DNA of 64,000 nt from NCBI RefSeq assembly GCF_004216915.1, contig NZ_SGXD01000003.1, positions 628,222-692,221 on the forward strand. Reading direction: 5' to 3'. A program made the translations under genes and the position numbers. Of the stretch, positions 41,263 to 49,562 are shown one piece after another. Within the stretch, counting starts at the first letter, position 1. Each line of letters opens with the position of its first letter. The notes below the pieces were generated by a model. That model was not told where the DNA came from, ran no database searches, and was given only the letters and a program-made list of their open reading frames with translations. This stretch comes from Motilibacter rhizosphaerae. Lineage in GTDB: Bacteria > Actinomycetota > Actinomycetes > Motilibacterales > Motilibacteraceae.

Positions 41263-41910
41263 TCAGCCCTCGGTGGCGGGAGCGGCGTCGGCCTCGGCCT
41301 CGGCGTCCGGGGTCTCGCGCACGACGCCGAGCTCGGCCTCGCTGGCCGAGGTCTCGGCGTCGAGCTGCTCGGCCGTGGTCTCGCCGATGACGCTGGCGAC
41401 CAGGACCTCGCCGCCCTCGGCGAGCGTGGTGCCCTCGGGCAGCGAGAGGTCGCCGGCGTGCACCTGAGCGCCCACCTCGAGGCCCTCGACGCTGTACTCG
41501 ACCGAGGTGGGGATCGCGGACGCGGAGGTCTCGACGGTGACCGTCTGGGTGTCGACGACGAGCGTGCCGCCACCGGCGACGTCGCCCGTGCTGTGCAGCG
41601 GGACGTCGACCGTGACCGTCTCGCCGCGGTTCACGACGACGAGGTCGACGTGCTCGATGTGGCCCTTGACGGCGTCGCGCTGGACGGCCTTCGGCAGGAC
41701 CAGGACCGACTCGCCATCGAGGTCGAGGTCGAGCAGGACGTTGGCCGTCTTGAGCGCCAGCATGAGGTCGTGGCCCGGCAGGGCGACGTGGCGCGGGGCG
41801 AGGCCGTGGCCGTAGACGACGGCGGGCACCTGGTCGGCGCGGCGGGTGCGGCGGGCAGCGCCCTTGCCGAACTCGGTACGGGTCTGCGCGGAGATGCGGA
41901 TCTCGGTCAC
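41263..41910 (-). CDS. rplY: 50S ribosomal protein L25 / general stress protein Ctc
   Basis: This 215-residue protein has the N-terminal 5S-rRNA-binding L25 domain (about 4-93: ARRTRRADQVPAVVYGHG, KGHIEHVDL). The C-terminal CTC/TL5 domain follows (about 98-190: VPLHSTGDVAGGG, VEGLEVGAQVHAGDLSLPEG) and a long acidic tail (A/E/D-rich, about 190-215). This long form is common in actinobacteria. The GTG has AGGAG seven bases upstream. It ends in TGA and is followed, in the same frame and after a single codon, by pth. A TAGACT element (42033-42028 on minus) may be its -10. Confidence 0.95.
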   Translation of the reverse strand: MTEIRISAQTRTEFGKGAARRTRRADQVPAVVYGHGLAPRHVALPGHDLMLALKTANVLLDLDLDGESVLVLPKAVQRDAVKGHIEHVDLVVVNRGETVTVDVPLHSTGDVAGGGTLVVDTQTVTVETSASAIPTSVEYSVEGLEVGAQVHAGDLSLPEGTTLAEGGEVLVASVIGETTAEQLDAETSASEAELGVVRETPDAEAEADAAPATEG

Positions 41911-42147
41911 GGGGCTGCTCCTGGGGTGTCGCTGGTCGGAGCCAGGGCAGGGAGCAGCGCGCTGCTCGTCGATGACGGATCTCGCGACACCAGTCTGAGC
42001 CGCACGGTCCCTCGCCGAGGCTGGTCGAGTCTAGACGATGCCGGCCCCTCGGCGCTCCGCGGTGCCTGGGCCGGCCGTCCGCCTCCCGACCCCGCGGCGG
42101 ACGGGTGGGCGTGGCGCGAGCGTCCGGCGCCACCCAGCGTGCGCGGG

Positions 42148-42153
42148 TAGCCT
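42148..42153 (+). promoter_or_regulatory. candidate -10 for a leaderless transcript of the DUF4012 gene
   Basis: TAGCCT ends six bases before the GTG at 42160, so transcription would start at or next to the first base of the start codon. No ribosome-binding site is visible there, which fits a leaderless mRNA. No convincing -35 hexamer is seen. Confidence 0.4.
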
Positions 42154-42159
42154 CGCCGA

Positions 42160-43935
42160 GTGCTCAAGCCGCGTCGCCGGACGCTCCTCGGCGCCGCCGG
42201 ACTGGTCCTGCTGGCGCTGGTCGCGGTGGGCGCCGTGCTCGGGCTGCAGCTGCGCTCGTCCGCGTCGGCGGCGCGCGACGACCTGGTCCAGGCGCGCACC
42301 GAGCTCGAGCAGGCCCGCAGCCGGGCGCTCGACGGCGACACGACGGGCGCGAGCACCGCTGTCGCCGCCGCCGCCCGGCACACCGCCGACGCGCGGCAGC
42401 GCACGGCCGGTACGGCGTGGTCGCTCGCCGCGCACCTGCCGGTCGTCGGCAGCTCGGTCACGACGGCGCGGGTGATCAGCGTCGCGGCCGACGACCTCTC
42501 CCGCCAGGTGCTGACGCCGCTCGTCGCCGCCAGCGCCGGCATCGACCCGCGCCGCCTGCGCCAGGGCGACCGGATCGACGTCGCGCCGCTGCAGCAGGTG
42601 GGTCCGCGCATCACGGCGGCCCTCGGGGCGGCCCGTACGGTCCAGGCCGCGCTCCACCGCACCCCCGACGACGCCCGCCTCGGCGCCGTGCGCGACGCCC
42701 GCACGCAGCTGCTCGGCTCGGTCGACCAGCTGGTCGCCACCCTGCGCGGCATCGACGGCGCCGCGGCGGTCCTCCCCTCCGCGCTGGGCGCGGACGGCCT
42801 GCGCCGCTGGCTCGTCGCCCTCCAGACCCCCGTCGAGGCCCGCGGCACCGGGGGCCTGCTCGGCGCAGCGGCCGTGGTCGAGGTCGACCACGGGCGCATC
42901 CACCTCGCGCGGGTCGTCATGAACGACGGCATGGACGTCCCCGACGACTCCCCCGTCGACATCGGCGCCCCCGCGGACTACCGCGCGCTGTGGGCCGCCT
43001 GGACCCCGCAGTCCGCCGGGATCAACTCGGGGGTCAGCCCGCACTTCCCGTACGCCGCGGCCACCTGGGCCGCGCTCTACCAGCGGCTCTACCACCAGCA
43101 CGTCGACGGCGTGCTCGCCCTCGACCCCGAGGTCTTCCAGTACGTCCTGCAGGCGGTCGGCACGCCCGTGACGCTGGGCGACGGGCGCGTCGTGCGCCCC
43201 GAGCAGGCCGCCGACTTCGTCCTGCGCGACCAGTACGCGCTGTACCCGCGGCTCGCCGTGCGCGACGCCCGGATCCGCGAGCTGGTCGTCACCGGCTTCC
43301 GCAGCGTGCTCGCCGGCGGCGGGGACACCGGCGCGCTCGTCTCCGCGCTGCGCCGCGCCCTCGACGAGCACCGCCTGCTCGCCGGCATGCCCGGCGACCC
43401 GGCGGTCGACCGGCGGCTCCAGGGCATGGCCATCGGCGGGGCGCTCCCCTCGAGCGCCGCCCCCGGGCTCGGGCTCGTCGTCAACGACGCGGGCGGCAGC
43501 AAGCTCGACTACTACACCGGTCGAGCGCTGCGCTGGTCGCGCGACTGCAGCGCGGGCAGCCCCTCGGCGGTCGTCCAGCTCGAGCTCAGCAGCTCCGCGC
43601 CGCGCTCGGGGCTGCCGGCGTACGTCACCTCGCGGGTGGACCCCGGCCGGCACCCGCTGGGGCAGCAGCGCGCCTTCGTCTCCTTCTACCTGCCGCAGGG
43701 CAGCCGCGTCACGGGGGCGAGCGTCGGCGGGCAGCAGGTGGCGGCCCAGCTGGGCAGCGAGCGCGGGTGGGTGGTCGCCTCGGTCGTCGTCCTGGTCGAC
43801 GCCGGCGCGCGCGTGCCCGTGCGGCTGCAGGTGCAGGGCGCCCTCGCGGCGCAGCGCCCGCGGGTGTGGGCGCAGCCTCTGGTCCAGCCACTCTCGGTCA
43901 GCACCGGCGACGCGCCGTGCACGAAGTCGTCCTGA
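42160..43935 (+). CDS. DUF4012 domain membrane protein
   Basis: This 591-residue protein has one N-terminal membrane helix (about 8-30), a short coiled coil, and a long extracytoplasmic part with the DUF4012 signatures. Those signatures are LPVVGSSVTTARVISVAADDLSRQVL, LVALQTPVEARGTGGLLGAAAVVEVDHGRI, GINSGVSPHFPYAAATWAALYQ and DGVLALDPEVFQYVLQAVG. The biochemical role of the family is not known. It recurs beside polysaccharide and cell-envelope genes, and some relatives lie next to LytR-CpsA-Psr ligases. Here it precedes a sortase-type surface protein and two glycosyltransferase fusions. The GTG start lacks a Shine-Dalgarno. Confidence 0.87.
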   Translation: MLKPRRRTLLGAAGLVLLALVAVGAVLGLQLRSSASAARDDLVQARTELEQARSRALDGDTTGASTAVAAAARHTADARQRTAGTAWSLAAHLPVVGSSVTTARVISVAADDLSRQVLTPLVAASAGIDPRRLRQGDRIDVAPLQQVGPRITAALGAARTVQAALHRTPDDARLGAVRDARTQLLGSVDQLVATLRGIDGAAAVLPSALGADGLRRWLVALQTPVEARGTGGLLGAAAVVEVDHGRIHLARVVMNDGMDVPDDSPVDIGAPADYRALWAAWTPQSAGINSGVSPHFPYAAATWAALYQRLYHQHVDGVLALDPEVFQYVLQAVGTPVTLGDGRVVRPEQAADFVLRDQYALYPRLAVRDARIRELVVTGFRSVLAGGGDTGALVSALRRALDEHRLLAGMPGDPAVDRRLQGMAIGGALPSSAAPGLGLVVNDAGGSKLDYYTGRALRWSRDCSAGSPSAVVQLELSSSAPRSGLPAYVTSRVDPGRHPLGQQRAFVSFYLPQGSRVTGASVGGQQVAAQLGSERGWVVASVVVLVDAGARVPVRLQVQGALAAQRPRVWAQPLVQPLSVSTGDAPCTKSS

Positions 43936-44029
43936 CGGGCGCGGGACGCGGCACGTCCTGGCTTGGTACGGTTCGGCAGGCGCACCATGGGGTGCACGCG
44001 GGGGCAGACCGGATGTCCGGGGGGAACAC

Positions 44030-44677
44030 ATGATCAGCAGTCGAGCTCGGCTCGCAGTGGCGGGGACGCTCGTGGTGGTGGGTGCGGCGGTCCCTGCGAC
44101 CGCGCGCGCGGCGTACGTCCCGACGACGTCGCCGCAGGTCACCTGCAACGACAGCACGAAGACCGTCGTCGTGAGCGGCTTCTCGCCGACCTCGAGCGTG
44201 ACCGTCAGCGTCAAGGGGGCGACGCAGACCGTCACCACCGACGCGTCGGGCACCGCGGGCATCCCGGTCGCCGGCAAGGACCTGAGCGGCAGCACGCTGA
44301 CCGCGACCGGGCCCACGCCGCCGAGCGACACCAGCGCCACGGTCTCCTACACGGTCCCGGCCGGCCAGTGCGCCCTTCCGGCGCCCGCGCCGTCGCCGAG
44401 CGACGTCGTGGCCAGCGACACGCCCACGACCTCCGCCTCGACCGCGCCGACGAGCTCCGCCTCGGCCGAGCCGACGGAGAGCACCGCCTCCGACAGCCCG
44501 TCCAGCGCCCCGCTGGTGAGCAAGTCGGCCGAGCAGAGCCCGGCGGCCCTCCCGGCCCACGGCGCCCTGGCGCACACCGGTGGCGGCAACGCCCTCGCCC
44601 TCGGTGGCGTGGGCGCGCTGCTCCTCCTCCTGGGCGCCGGCACCGCCCTCCTCGCGGCGCGGCGCCGCCGGGCCTGA
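44030..44677 (+). CDS. surface protein with Ig-like domain and LAHTG sortase signal
   Basis: This 215-residue protein has a signal peptide (about 1-28, ending ATARA) and a small beta-rich domain of about 85 residues with two cysteines (VTCNDST ... AGQCALP) that may be disulfide-bonded. A Ser/Thr/Pro/Ala-rich stalk (about 115-178) follows, then LAHTG at 180-184, a hydrophobic stretch of about 26 residues and an RRRR tail. LAxTG plus this tail is the signal recognised by class E sortases of high-GC actinobacteria, so the protein should be linked to peptidoglycan. The ATG has GGGGGA five bases upstream. A TACGGT at 43967-43972 is a possible -10. Ligand or function is unknown. Confidence 0.88.
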   Translation: MISSRARLAVAGTLVVVGAAVPATARAAYVPTTSPQVTCNDSTKTVVVSGFSPTSSVTVSVKGATQTVTTDASGTAGIPVAGKDLSGSTLTATGPTPPSDTSATVSYTVPAGQCALPAPAPSPSDVVASDTPTTSASTAPTSSASAEPTESTASDSPSSAPLVSKSAEQSPAALPAHGALAHTGGGNALALGGVGALLLLLGAGTALLAARRRRA

Positions 44678-44704
44678 CGCCCGGTCCCGAGCAGCAGCAC
44701 CACA

Positions 44705-44748
44705 CGACGCGCCGCTCCCCCGCCTCCGGGCGGGAGGGCGGCGCGTCG
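44705..44748. terminator. terminator after the LAHTG surface-protein gene
   Basis: An 11-base-pair outer stem (44705-44715 with 44738-44748) encloses further short complementary C- and G-runs, giving a very stable GC-rich hairpin. It starts 27 bases after the stop codon. Confidence 0.65.
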
Positions 44749-44830
44749 GCGTGAGACGCCCTGCCCGCGCTGGTGGCGCCCCGACCAGATGACCGCGACC
44801 GTCAGACAGCGACCGGATGAGAGCGAGCGG

Positions 44831-44860
44831 GTGACGGCCGACCGGGTGACGGCCGACCGG
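44831..44860 (+). repeat. two tandem 15-base repeats upstream of the GT4-GT4 gene
   Basis: Two perfect head-to-tail copies of gtgacggccgaccgg lie 53-82 bases before a TAGCCT element. They could be paired binding sites for a regulator or simple tandem duplication. Confidence 0.5.
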
Positions 44861-44912
44861 GTGGTGCCCGGACCAGCTGCGTGCAGCGGGTCCACGGCGC
44901 TCCCGGTCCCCC

Positions 44913-44918
44913 TAGCCT
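44913..44918 (+). promoter_or_regulatory. candidate -10 element for the GT fusion operon
   Basis: TAGCCT lies 55 bases upstream of the GTG at 44974 and just downstream of the tandem 15-base repeats. No clear -35 hexamer is visible. Confidence 0.35.
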
Positions 44919-44973
44919 GGGACGGGCAGCGCTGCCGTACGGGTCGGAGCAGGCGAGGACGGGAGCACGGGAC

Positions 44974-47343
44974 GTGGGGACGGACGGCGCGGCGCAGGAG
45001 CGTGCGCAGGCACCCGGGGGGAGCTGGGGCAGCACGACCAGCAGCGCAGCGCGGCTGCGCCCGGTGCTCGTGGGGATGAGCTGGGACACCCCCGGCGGGC
45101 TGACCCGCTACCTGCGCGACCTGCACGGCGCCCTCGAGGCCGCCGGCGCCGCCCCGCGGGTGCTCGTCCTGGCGCCCGCCACGGAGGCGCCCGCCTCCGC
45201 GCGGGTCGTCGGCGACGAGACCGCGCCCCTGGCGCAGCGGCTGCGCGGCTATGCCCGGGCCGCCGCCCGCGAGGACGCCGGGGTCGTCGACGCGCACTTC
45301 GCGCTGTACGCCGCCTGGCCGGTCCTCGCCGGCGCCTGGCGCCGCCGCCCGCTCGTCGTGCACTTCCACGGGCCGTGGGCCGACGAGTCCCTCGCCGCCG
45401 GCACCCGGCAGGGCGCCGCCGTGCGCGCGAAGCGGGCCCTCGAGGGCGCGGTCTACCGCCGGGCGCGCCGCCTCGTCGTGCTCTCGACCGCCTTTGCCGA
45501 CCTGCTCGTCGAGGGGTACGGCGTGGACCGCGAGCGCGTCCACGTCGTCCGCCCGGGCGTCGACCTCGAGCGGTTCACCCCCGACCACGAGGGCGCCCGC
45601 GAGCGGCTCGGCCTCAGCGGCCCCGTCGTCGTCAGCGCCCGGCGCCTCGTGCCGCGGATGGGCCTCGACGTGCTGCTCCGCGCGTGGGCGCAGCTCCCGC
45701 CCCCGCCCGGCGCGACCCTCCTGCTCACGGGCGAGGGGCCCGAGGCGCCCGCGCTCGCGGCGCTGGCCGCCGAGCTGGGCGTCTCCGGCAGCGTGCGGCT
45801 GCTCGGCCGGGTCACCGAGGAGCACCTCGTCGACCTCTACCGCGCCGCCGACGCGTGCGTGCTGCCCTCGCTCAGCCTCGAGGGGTTCGGGCTGGCCGCG
45901 GTCGAGGCGCTCGCGACCGGGACGCCCGTGCTCGTCACCGCGGTCGGCGGGCTGCCCGAGGTCGTCGAGGGGCTGGAGGGCGGCCAGCGCACCGGCCTCG
46001 TCGTGCCGCCCGGGGACGTGGCGGCGCTCGCCGAACGGCTGCGCGCCGCGCTCGTGGGCGACCTGCCCTCGCGGGACGCGTGCCGGGCGCACGCGGAGAC
46101 CTTCAGCTGGGCGCGCGCGGCGGAGGAGAACCTCGCGGTCTACGCCCTGGCCGCGGACGAGGCGGCGGGGACTGCGGCGCGCACCGCGGCGGCCAGCGCC
46201 GGTCCCGGCGACCGGCCGCTGCGCGTGACCTACCTCGACCACTGCGCGGCGCTGTCCGGCGGCGAGATCGCCCTGCTGCGCATGCTCGAGTCGCTCGACG
46301 GGGTCGAGCGCCACGTCGTGCTCGGCGAGGACGGCCCGCTCGTCCCGCGGTTGCGCGCCGCGGGCATCCGCGTCGACGTGCGCCCGATGGCCGAGGACGC
46401 CCGCGGGCTGTCCCGCGACCGCGTCGGCGGCCGGCTGCCGGTGGCGAGCGCGGTGGGGACCGCGGCGTACGTCCTCCGCCTCGCCCGCGAGCTGCGCGCC
46501 GAGCGGCCCGACCTCGTCCACACGAACTCGCTGAAGTCCGCGCTCTACGGCAGCCTCGCCGCGCGGCTCGCCGGCGTCCCCGTCGTCTGGCACGCGCGCG
46601 ACCGGGTCGCCGACGACTACCTGCCCGGCCCTGCCGTGCGCCTCGTGCGCACCGCGGCGCGCTGGCTGCCCTCAGCGGTGCTCGCCAACAGCGACGAGAC
46701 CCTGCGCACCCTCGGACCGCTGCGGCGGCCGGCGCGGGTCGTGCCGGACCCGTACCAGCCGAGCGTCGCCGCGACCGCCCGCGGCGGCGACGGACCGCTC
46801 GTCGTGGGCATGGTCGGCCGGCTGGCGCCGTGGAAGGGCCAGCACGTCTTCCTCGAGGCCTTCGCCGCGGCCACGGCGGGCAGCGCGCACCGCGCGGTCC
46901 TCCTCGGCACGGCGATGTTCGGCGAGGACGACTACGTCGCGCGGCTGCACCGCGACGTCGAGCGGCTGGGCATCGCCGACCGCGTGGAGTTCCGCGGCTT
47001 CCGCGAGGACGTCGAGGGCGAGCTCGCGGGCTTCGACGTGCTCGTCCACGCCTCCGTCACGCCGGAGCCGTTCGGCCAGGTCGTCGTCGAGGGGATGGCC
47101 GCCGGCCTGCCCGTCGTCGCCACCGCCGCGGGCGGGCCGGCCGAGATCATCACCTCCGAGCGCGACGGGCTGCTGGTCGCGCCCGACGACGCCGTGGCGC
47201 TCGCCGCGGCGCTCACCCGCCTGCTGGACGACCCCGGGCTGCGGACGCGGCTCGGCAGCGCCGCCCGCGCGCGGGCGGCCGACTTCGCACCGGAGGTCCT
47301 CGCCCCGAGGGTCCTCGAGGTCTACCGGGAGGTCCTCGCGTGA
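44974..47343 (+). CDS. fused double glycosyltransferase (GT4-GT4)
   Basis: This 789-residue protein is two complete GT-B enzymes in one chain. The first (about 28-405) has VLVGMSWDTPGGLTRYLRDL, VVVSARRLVPRMGLDVL and LPSLSLEGFGLAAVEALATG. The second (about 411-789) has VTYLDHCAALSGGEIALLRML, VVGMVGRLAPWKGQHVFLEA and TPEPFGQVVVEGMAAG, each with its own E-x7-E pair. Only a short Ala-rich linker separates them, and they are clearly different GT4 types, not a recent duplication. The GTG start has GGGAG eight bases upstream. Its stop overlaps the next start as GTGA. The enzyme could add two sugars in sequence to one acceptor. Confidence 0.9.
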   Translation: MGTDGAAQERAQAPGGSWGSTTSSAARLRPVLVGMSWDTPGGLTRYLRDLHGALEAAGAAPRVLVLAPATEAPASARVVGDETAPLAQRLRGYARAAAREDAGVVDAHFALYAAWPVLAGAWRRRPLVVHFHGPWADESLAAGTRQGAAVRAKRALEGAVYRRARRLVVLSTAFADLLVEGYGVDRERVHVVRPGVDLERFTPDHEGARERLGLSGPVVVSARRLVPRMGLDVLLRAWAQLPPPPGATLLLTGEGPEAPALAALAAELGVSGSVRLLGRVTEEHLVDLYRAADACVLPSLSLEGFGLAAVEALATGTPVLVTAVGGLPEVVEGLEGGQRTGLVVPPGDVAALAERLRAALVGDLPSRDACRAHAETFSWARAAEENLAVYALAADEAAGTAARTAAASAGPGDRPLRVTYLDHCAALSGGEIALLRMLESLDGVERHVVLGEDGPLVPRLRAAGIRVDVRPMAEDARGLSRDRVGGRLPVASAVGTAAYVLRLARELRAERPDLVHTNSLKSALYGSLAARLAGVPVVWHARDRVADDYLPGPAVRLVRTAARWLPSAVLANSDETLRTLGPLRRPARVVPDPYQPSVAATARGGDGPLVVGMVGRLAPWKGQHVFLEAFAAATAGSAHRAVLLGTAMFGEDDYVARLHRDVERLGIADRVEFRGFREDVEGELAGFDVLVHASVTPEPFGQVVVEGMAAGLPVVATAAGGPAEIITSERDGLLVAPDDAVALAAALTRLLDDPGLRTRLGSAARARAADFAPEVLAPRVLEVYREVLA

Positions 47344-49415
47344 GTCCGAACACCCTGGCTCCGCAGGACGCGGGAGCTCGGACCATCAGCGTCGTCGTGC
47401 CGAGCTACCGGCGCCCCGACCTGCTCGTCCGCTGCCTCGACGGGCTGCTGGCGCAGGACCGGCCGGCCGACCAGGTCGTCGTCGTGCGCCGGGACACCGA
47501 CGAGGAGACCCGGACCGCCCTCGAGGCGTACGTCGGGCGGGTCGACGTCGCCGTCGTCGCCGAGCCCGGCGTCCTCGCGGCCATGGCCCGCGGCGTCGAC
47601 GCCGCGACCGGCGACGTCGTGGCCTTCACCGACGACGACGCGGTCCCGCGCCCCGACTGGCTGGCCACCCTGCTGCCGCACTACGACGACGCGCAGGTCG
47701 GCGGCGTGGGCGGGCGCGACGTGAACCACCCCGCGCCCGACGAGCCGGCCCGTACGGTCGCGGGCGCGGGGCGCTTCACCGCGTGGGGCGGCCTGCTCGG
47801 GTTCCACCACGTGGTCGAGGGGCCGGCCGGCGACGCCGACGTGCTCAAGGGCGTCAACATGTCGTTCCGCCGCCCGGCGCTCGCGCTGCCCCTCTCGCTG
47901 CCCGGCTCCGGCGCCCAGGTGCACTTCGAGGTCGCGACCTCCCTGCACGCGCGCACCCTCGGCTGGCGGCTCGTGCTCGACCCCGCCGCGGTCGTCGACC
48001 ACTACCACGGCCCGCGCTTCGACGAGGACCAGCGCCACCGCCCGCAGCCCGTCGCGGTGCGCAACGAGGCGTACAACCTCGTGCTCTGCCTGCTGTCCTA
48101 CCGCCCGGAGCTGCTCGTGCGGCGCGCGGCGTTCGGCCTGCTGGTCGGCGACAGGGCCACGCCGGGGCTGCTCCGCGCCGCGGCCGCCCTGGCGCGCCGC
48201 GACCCCGCCACGGCCGCGCGCCTGCTGCCCTCGCTGCGCGGCCAGCTCGCGGCGCTGCGCGACGTGCGCCGCGGCGTCCGGCCCGAGATGCCCGCGGGGA
48301 CGAGCGCGGCTCCCGAGGACCGCTCGACGGCGCCGCTCGCCACGCTGCCCCGCCTGCGCATCCTCCACGTCCTCAACGACGTCGAGGAGCTCGGCAACGG
48401 CATCAACAACGTCACCGTCGACCTCGCGTGCGCGCAGGCCGACGCCGGGCACGAGGTCACCGTCGCCTCGCAGGGCGGGGGCTGGGCCCGGGTGCTCGAG
48501 CAGCACGGCGTGCGCCTGGCCGCGCTCGACCAGCGCCGCCGCTCGCCGTCCTTCGCGCTGGCGCCCGCACGGCTGCGGCGCATCGTGGCCCGGGTCCGCC
48601 CCGACGTCGTGCACGCCCACAACGTGACCGGCGTGCTGCTGGCGCGCGCCGCGCTCGCCGGCACCCGCGTCCCGCTCGTTGCCACCGTGCACAACGAGGG
48701 CCCCGAGGCGAAGCTCATGCGCTACGCCTCCGCCTCGATCGTGCTGAGCGAGGCCGGCCGCCAGCACCTGCTGTCGCAGGGCTTCCCCGCCCAGCGGATC
48801 CGGGTGCTGCGCAACGGCACCGTCGACGGCGCCCGCAGCCGGTCGCGCGAGCCCCTCCCGCCGCGCGGGCTGGCGCACCCCAACGTCGTCACGGTCTGCG
48901 GCATGAACAAGCGCAAGGGGATCCAGGACCTGCTGGCGGCGCTGCCCGCCGTCCGCGCGGCCGTCCCCGGCACCGTCCTCTACCTCGTGGGCGACGGCCC
49001 GGACCGCGAGGAGTTCGAGCGCCAGGCCGAGCAGCTCGCGCTCGGCGACGCCGTGGTCTTCGAGCGGTTCCAGCCGCGGCCCGACGCGTGGCTGGCCGAG
49101 GCCGACGTCTTCGTGCTCGCGAGCCACCACGAGCCCGGCGGGCTCGTGCTCGCCGAGGCTCGCGAGGCCGGCTGCCCGATCGTGGCGACGGACGTGGCGG
49201 GCAACCCCAACATGCTCGACGGCGGCCGCGCTGGCCTGCTCGTGCCGCCCGGCGAGCCGGAGGTGCTCGCCGCAGCCGTCGTGCGCGTGCTCAGCGAGCC
49301 CGGTCTCGCCGACCAGCTGCGCGCCGCCGCCCGCGAGGGCGTCGAGGACCTCACCGTCGGCCGGCTGGCCGACGACGTGGAGCGCGTCTACCGGGGACTG
49401 CTCGCCGGGCGCTGA
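47340..49415 (+). CDS. fused double glycosyltransferase (GT2-GT4)
   Basis: This 691-residue protein joins a GT2 domain (about 14-240) to a GT4 domain (about 335-691). The GT2 domain has ISVVVPSYRRPDLLVRCLDGLL, FTDDDAVPRPDW with the metal-binding Asp run near 95-99, and LKGVNMSFRR. The GT4 domain has LRILHVLNDVEELGNGINNV, VVTVCGMNKRKGIQDLLAAL and ASHHEPGGLVLAEAREAG. The region between (about 240-330) is helical and Arg/Ala-rich. The GTG overlaps the stop of the GT4-GT4 gene as GTGA with GGGAGG upstream. The two proteins carry four glycosyltransferase domains and may together build a tetrasaccharide or a branched unit. No flippase or polymerase adjoins them. Confidence 0.9.
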   Translation: MSPNTLAPQDAGARTISVVVPSYRRPDLLVRCLDGLLAQDRPADQVVVVRRDTDEETRTALEAYVGRVDVAVVAEPGVLAAMARGVDAATGDVVAFTDDDAVPRPDWLATLLPHYDDAQVGGVGGRDVNHPAPDEPARTVAGAGRFTAWGGLLGFHHVVEGPAGDADVLKGVNMSFRRPALALPLSLPGSGAQVHFEVATSLHARTLGWRLVLDPAAVVDHYHGPRFDEDQRHRPQPVAVRNEAYNLVLCLLSYRPELLVRRAAFGLLVGDRATPGLLRAAAALARRDPATAARLLPSLRGQLAALRDVRRGVRPEMPAGTSAAPEDRSTAPLATLPRLRILHVLNDVEELGNGINNVTVDLACAQADAGHEVTVASQGGGWARVLEQHGVRLAALDQRRRSPSFALAPARLRRIVARVRPDVVHAHNVTGVLLARAALAGTRVPLVATVHNEGPEAKLMRYASASIVLSEAGRQHLLSQGFPAQRIRVLRNGTVDGARSRSREPLPPRGLAHPNVVTVCGMNKRKGIQDLLAALPAVRAAVPGTVLYLVGDGPDREEFERQAEQLALGDAVVFERFQPRPDAWLAEADVFVLASHHEPGGLVLAEAREAGCPIVATDVAGNPNMLDGGRAGLLVPPGEPEVLAAAVVRVLSEPGLADQLRAAAREGVEDLTVGRLADDVERVYRGLLAGR

Positions 49416-49437
49416 CGCCCGCGCCCCACCCCTCTCC

Positions 49438-49478
49438 GTGATCATGCACGTCCTGGGTCCCACGACGTGCATGATCAC
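49438..49478. repeat. AT-rich perfect palindrome with 14-base arms
   Basis: gtgatcatgcacgt (49438-49451) and its exact reverse complement (49465-49478) flank 13 bases. The arms are about 50 % AT in a background near 25-28 % AT. It could be a regulator-binding or REP-like intergenic repeat. It is followed at once by an ordinary GC-rich terminator, so it is probably not needed for termination. Confidence 0.6.
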
Positions 49479-49486
49479 CGGCAGAT

Positions 49487-49532
49487 GACGAGAGGACCCG
49501 GTCGCCCCCTGGGGCGGCCGGGTCCTCTCGTC
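49487..49532. terminator. bidirectional terminator between GT2-GT4 and the secreted glycosidase
   Basis: A 15-base-pair perfect stem (49487-49501 with 49518-49532) continues inward through further C/G pairing to a tiny loop. It lies between the converging genes ending at 49415 and 49563. Confidence 0.8.
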
Positions 49533-49562
49533 GTACGTCCTCGCGGGGACCGCTCCGCGGCG

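Larger units (their letters stand above)
44678..44973 (+). other. intergenic region with terminator, 15-base tandem repeat and promoter-like element
   Basis: About 296 bases lie between the surface-protein gene and the GT4-GT4 gene. They hold the terminator at 44705-44748, two exact tandem copies of gtgacggccgaccgg (44831-44860), and a TAGCCT -10-like hexamer at 44913-44918. A short open frame across the repeats has no coding character. Confidence 0.6.

Noticed and set aside
44789-45079. Small open frame across the 15-base tandem repeats
   Set aside because: It has no ribosome site or recognisable product and overlaps the start of the GT4-GT4 gene. It is explained by the repeats and high GC.
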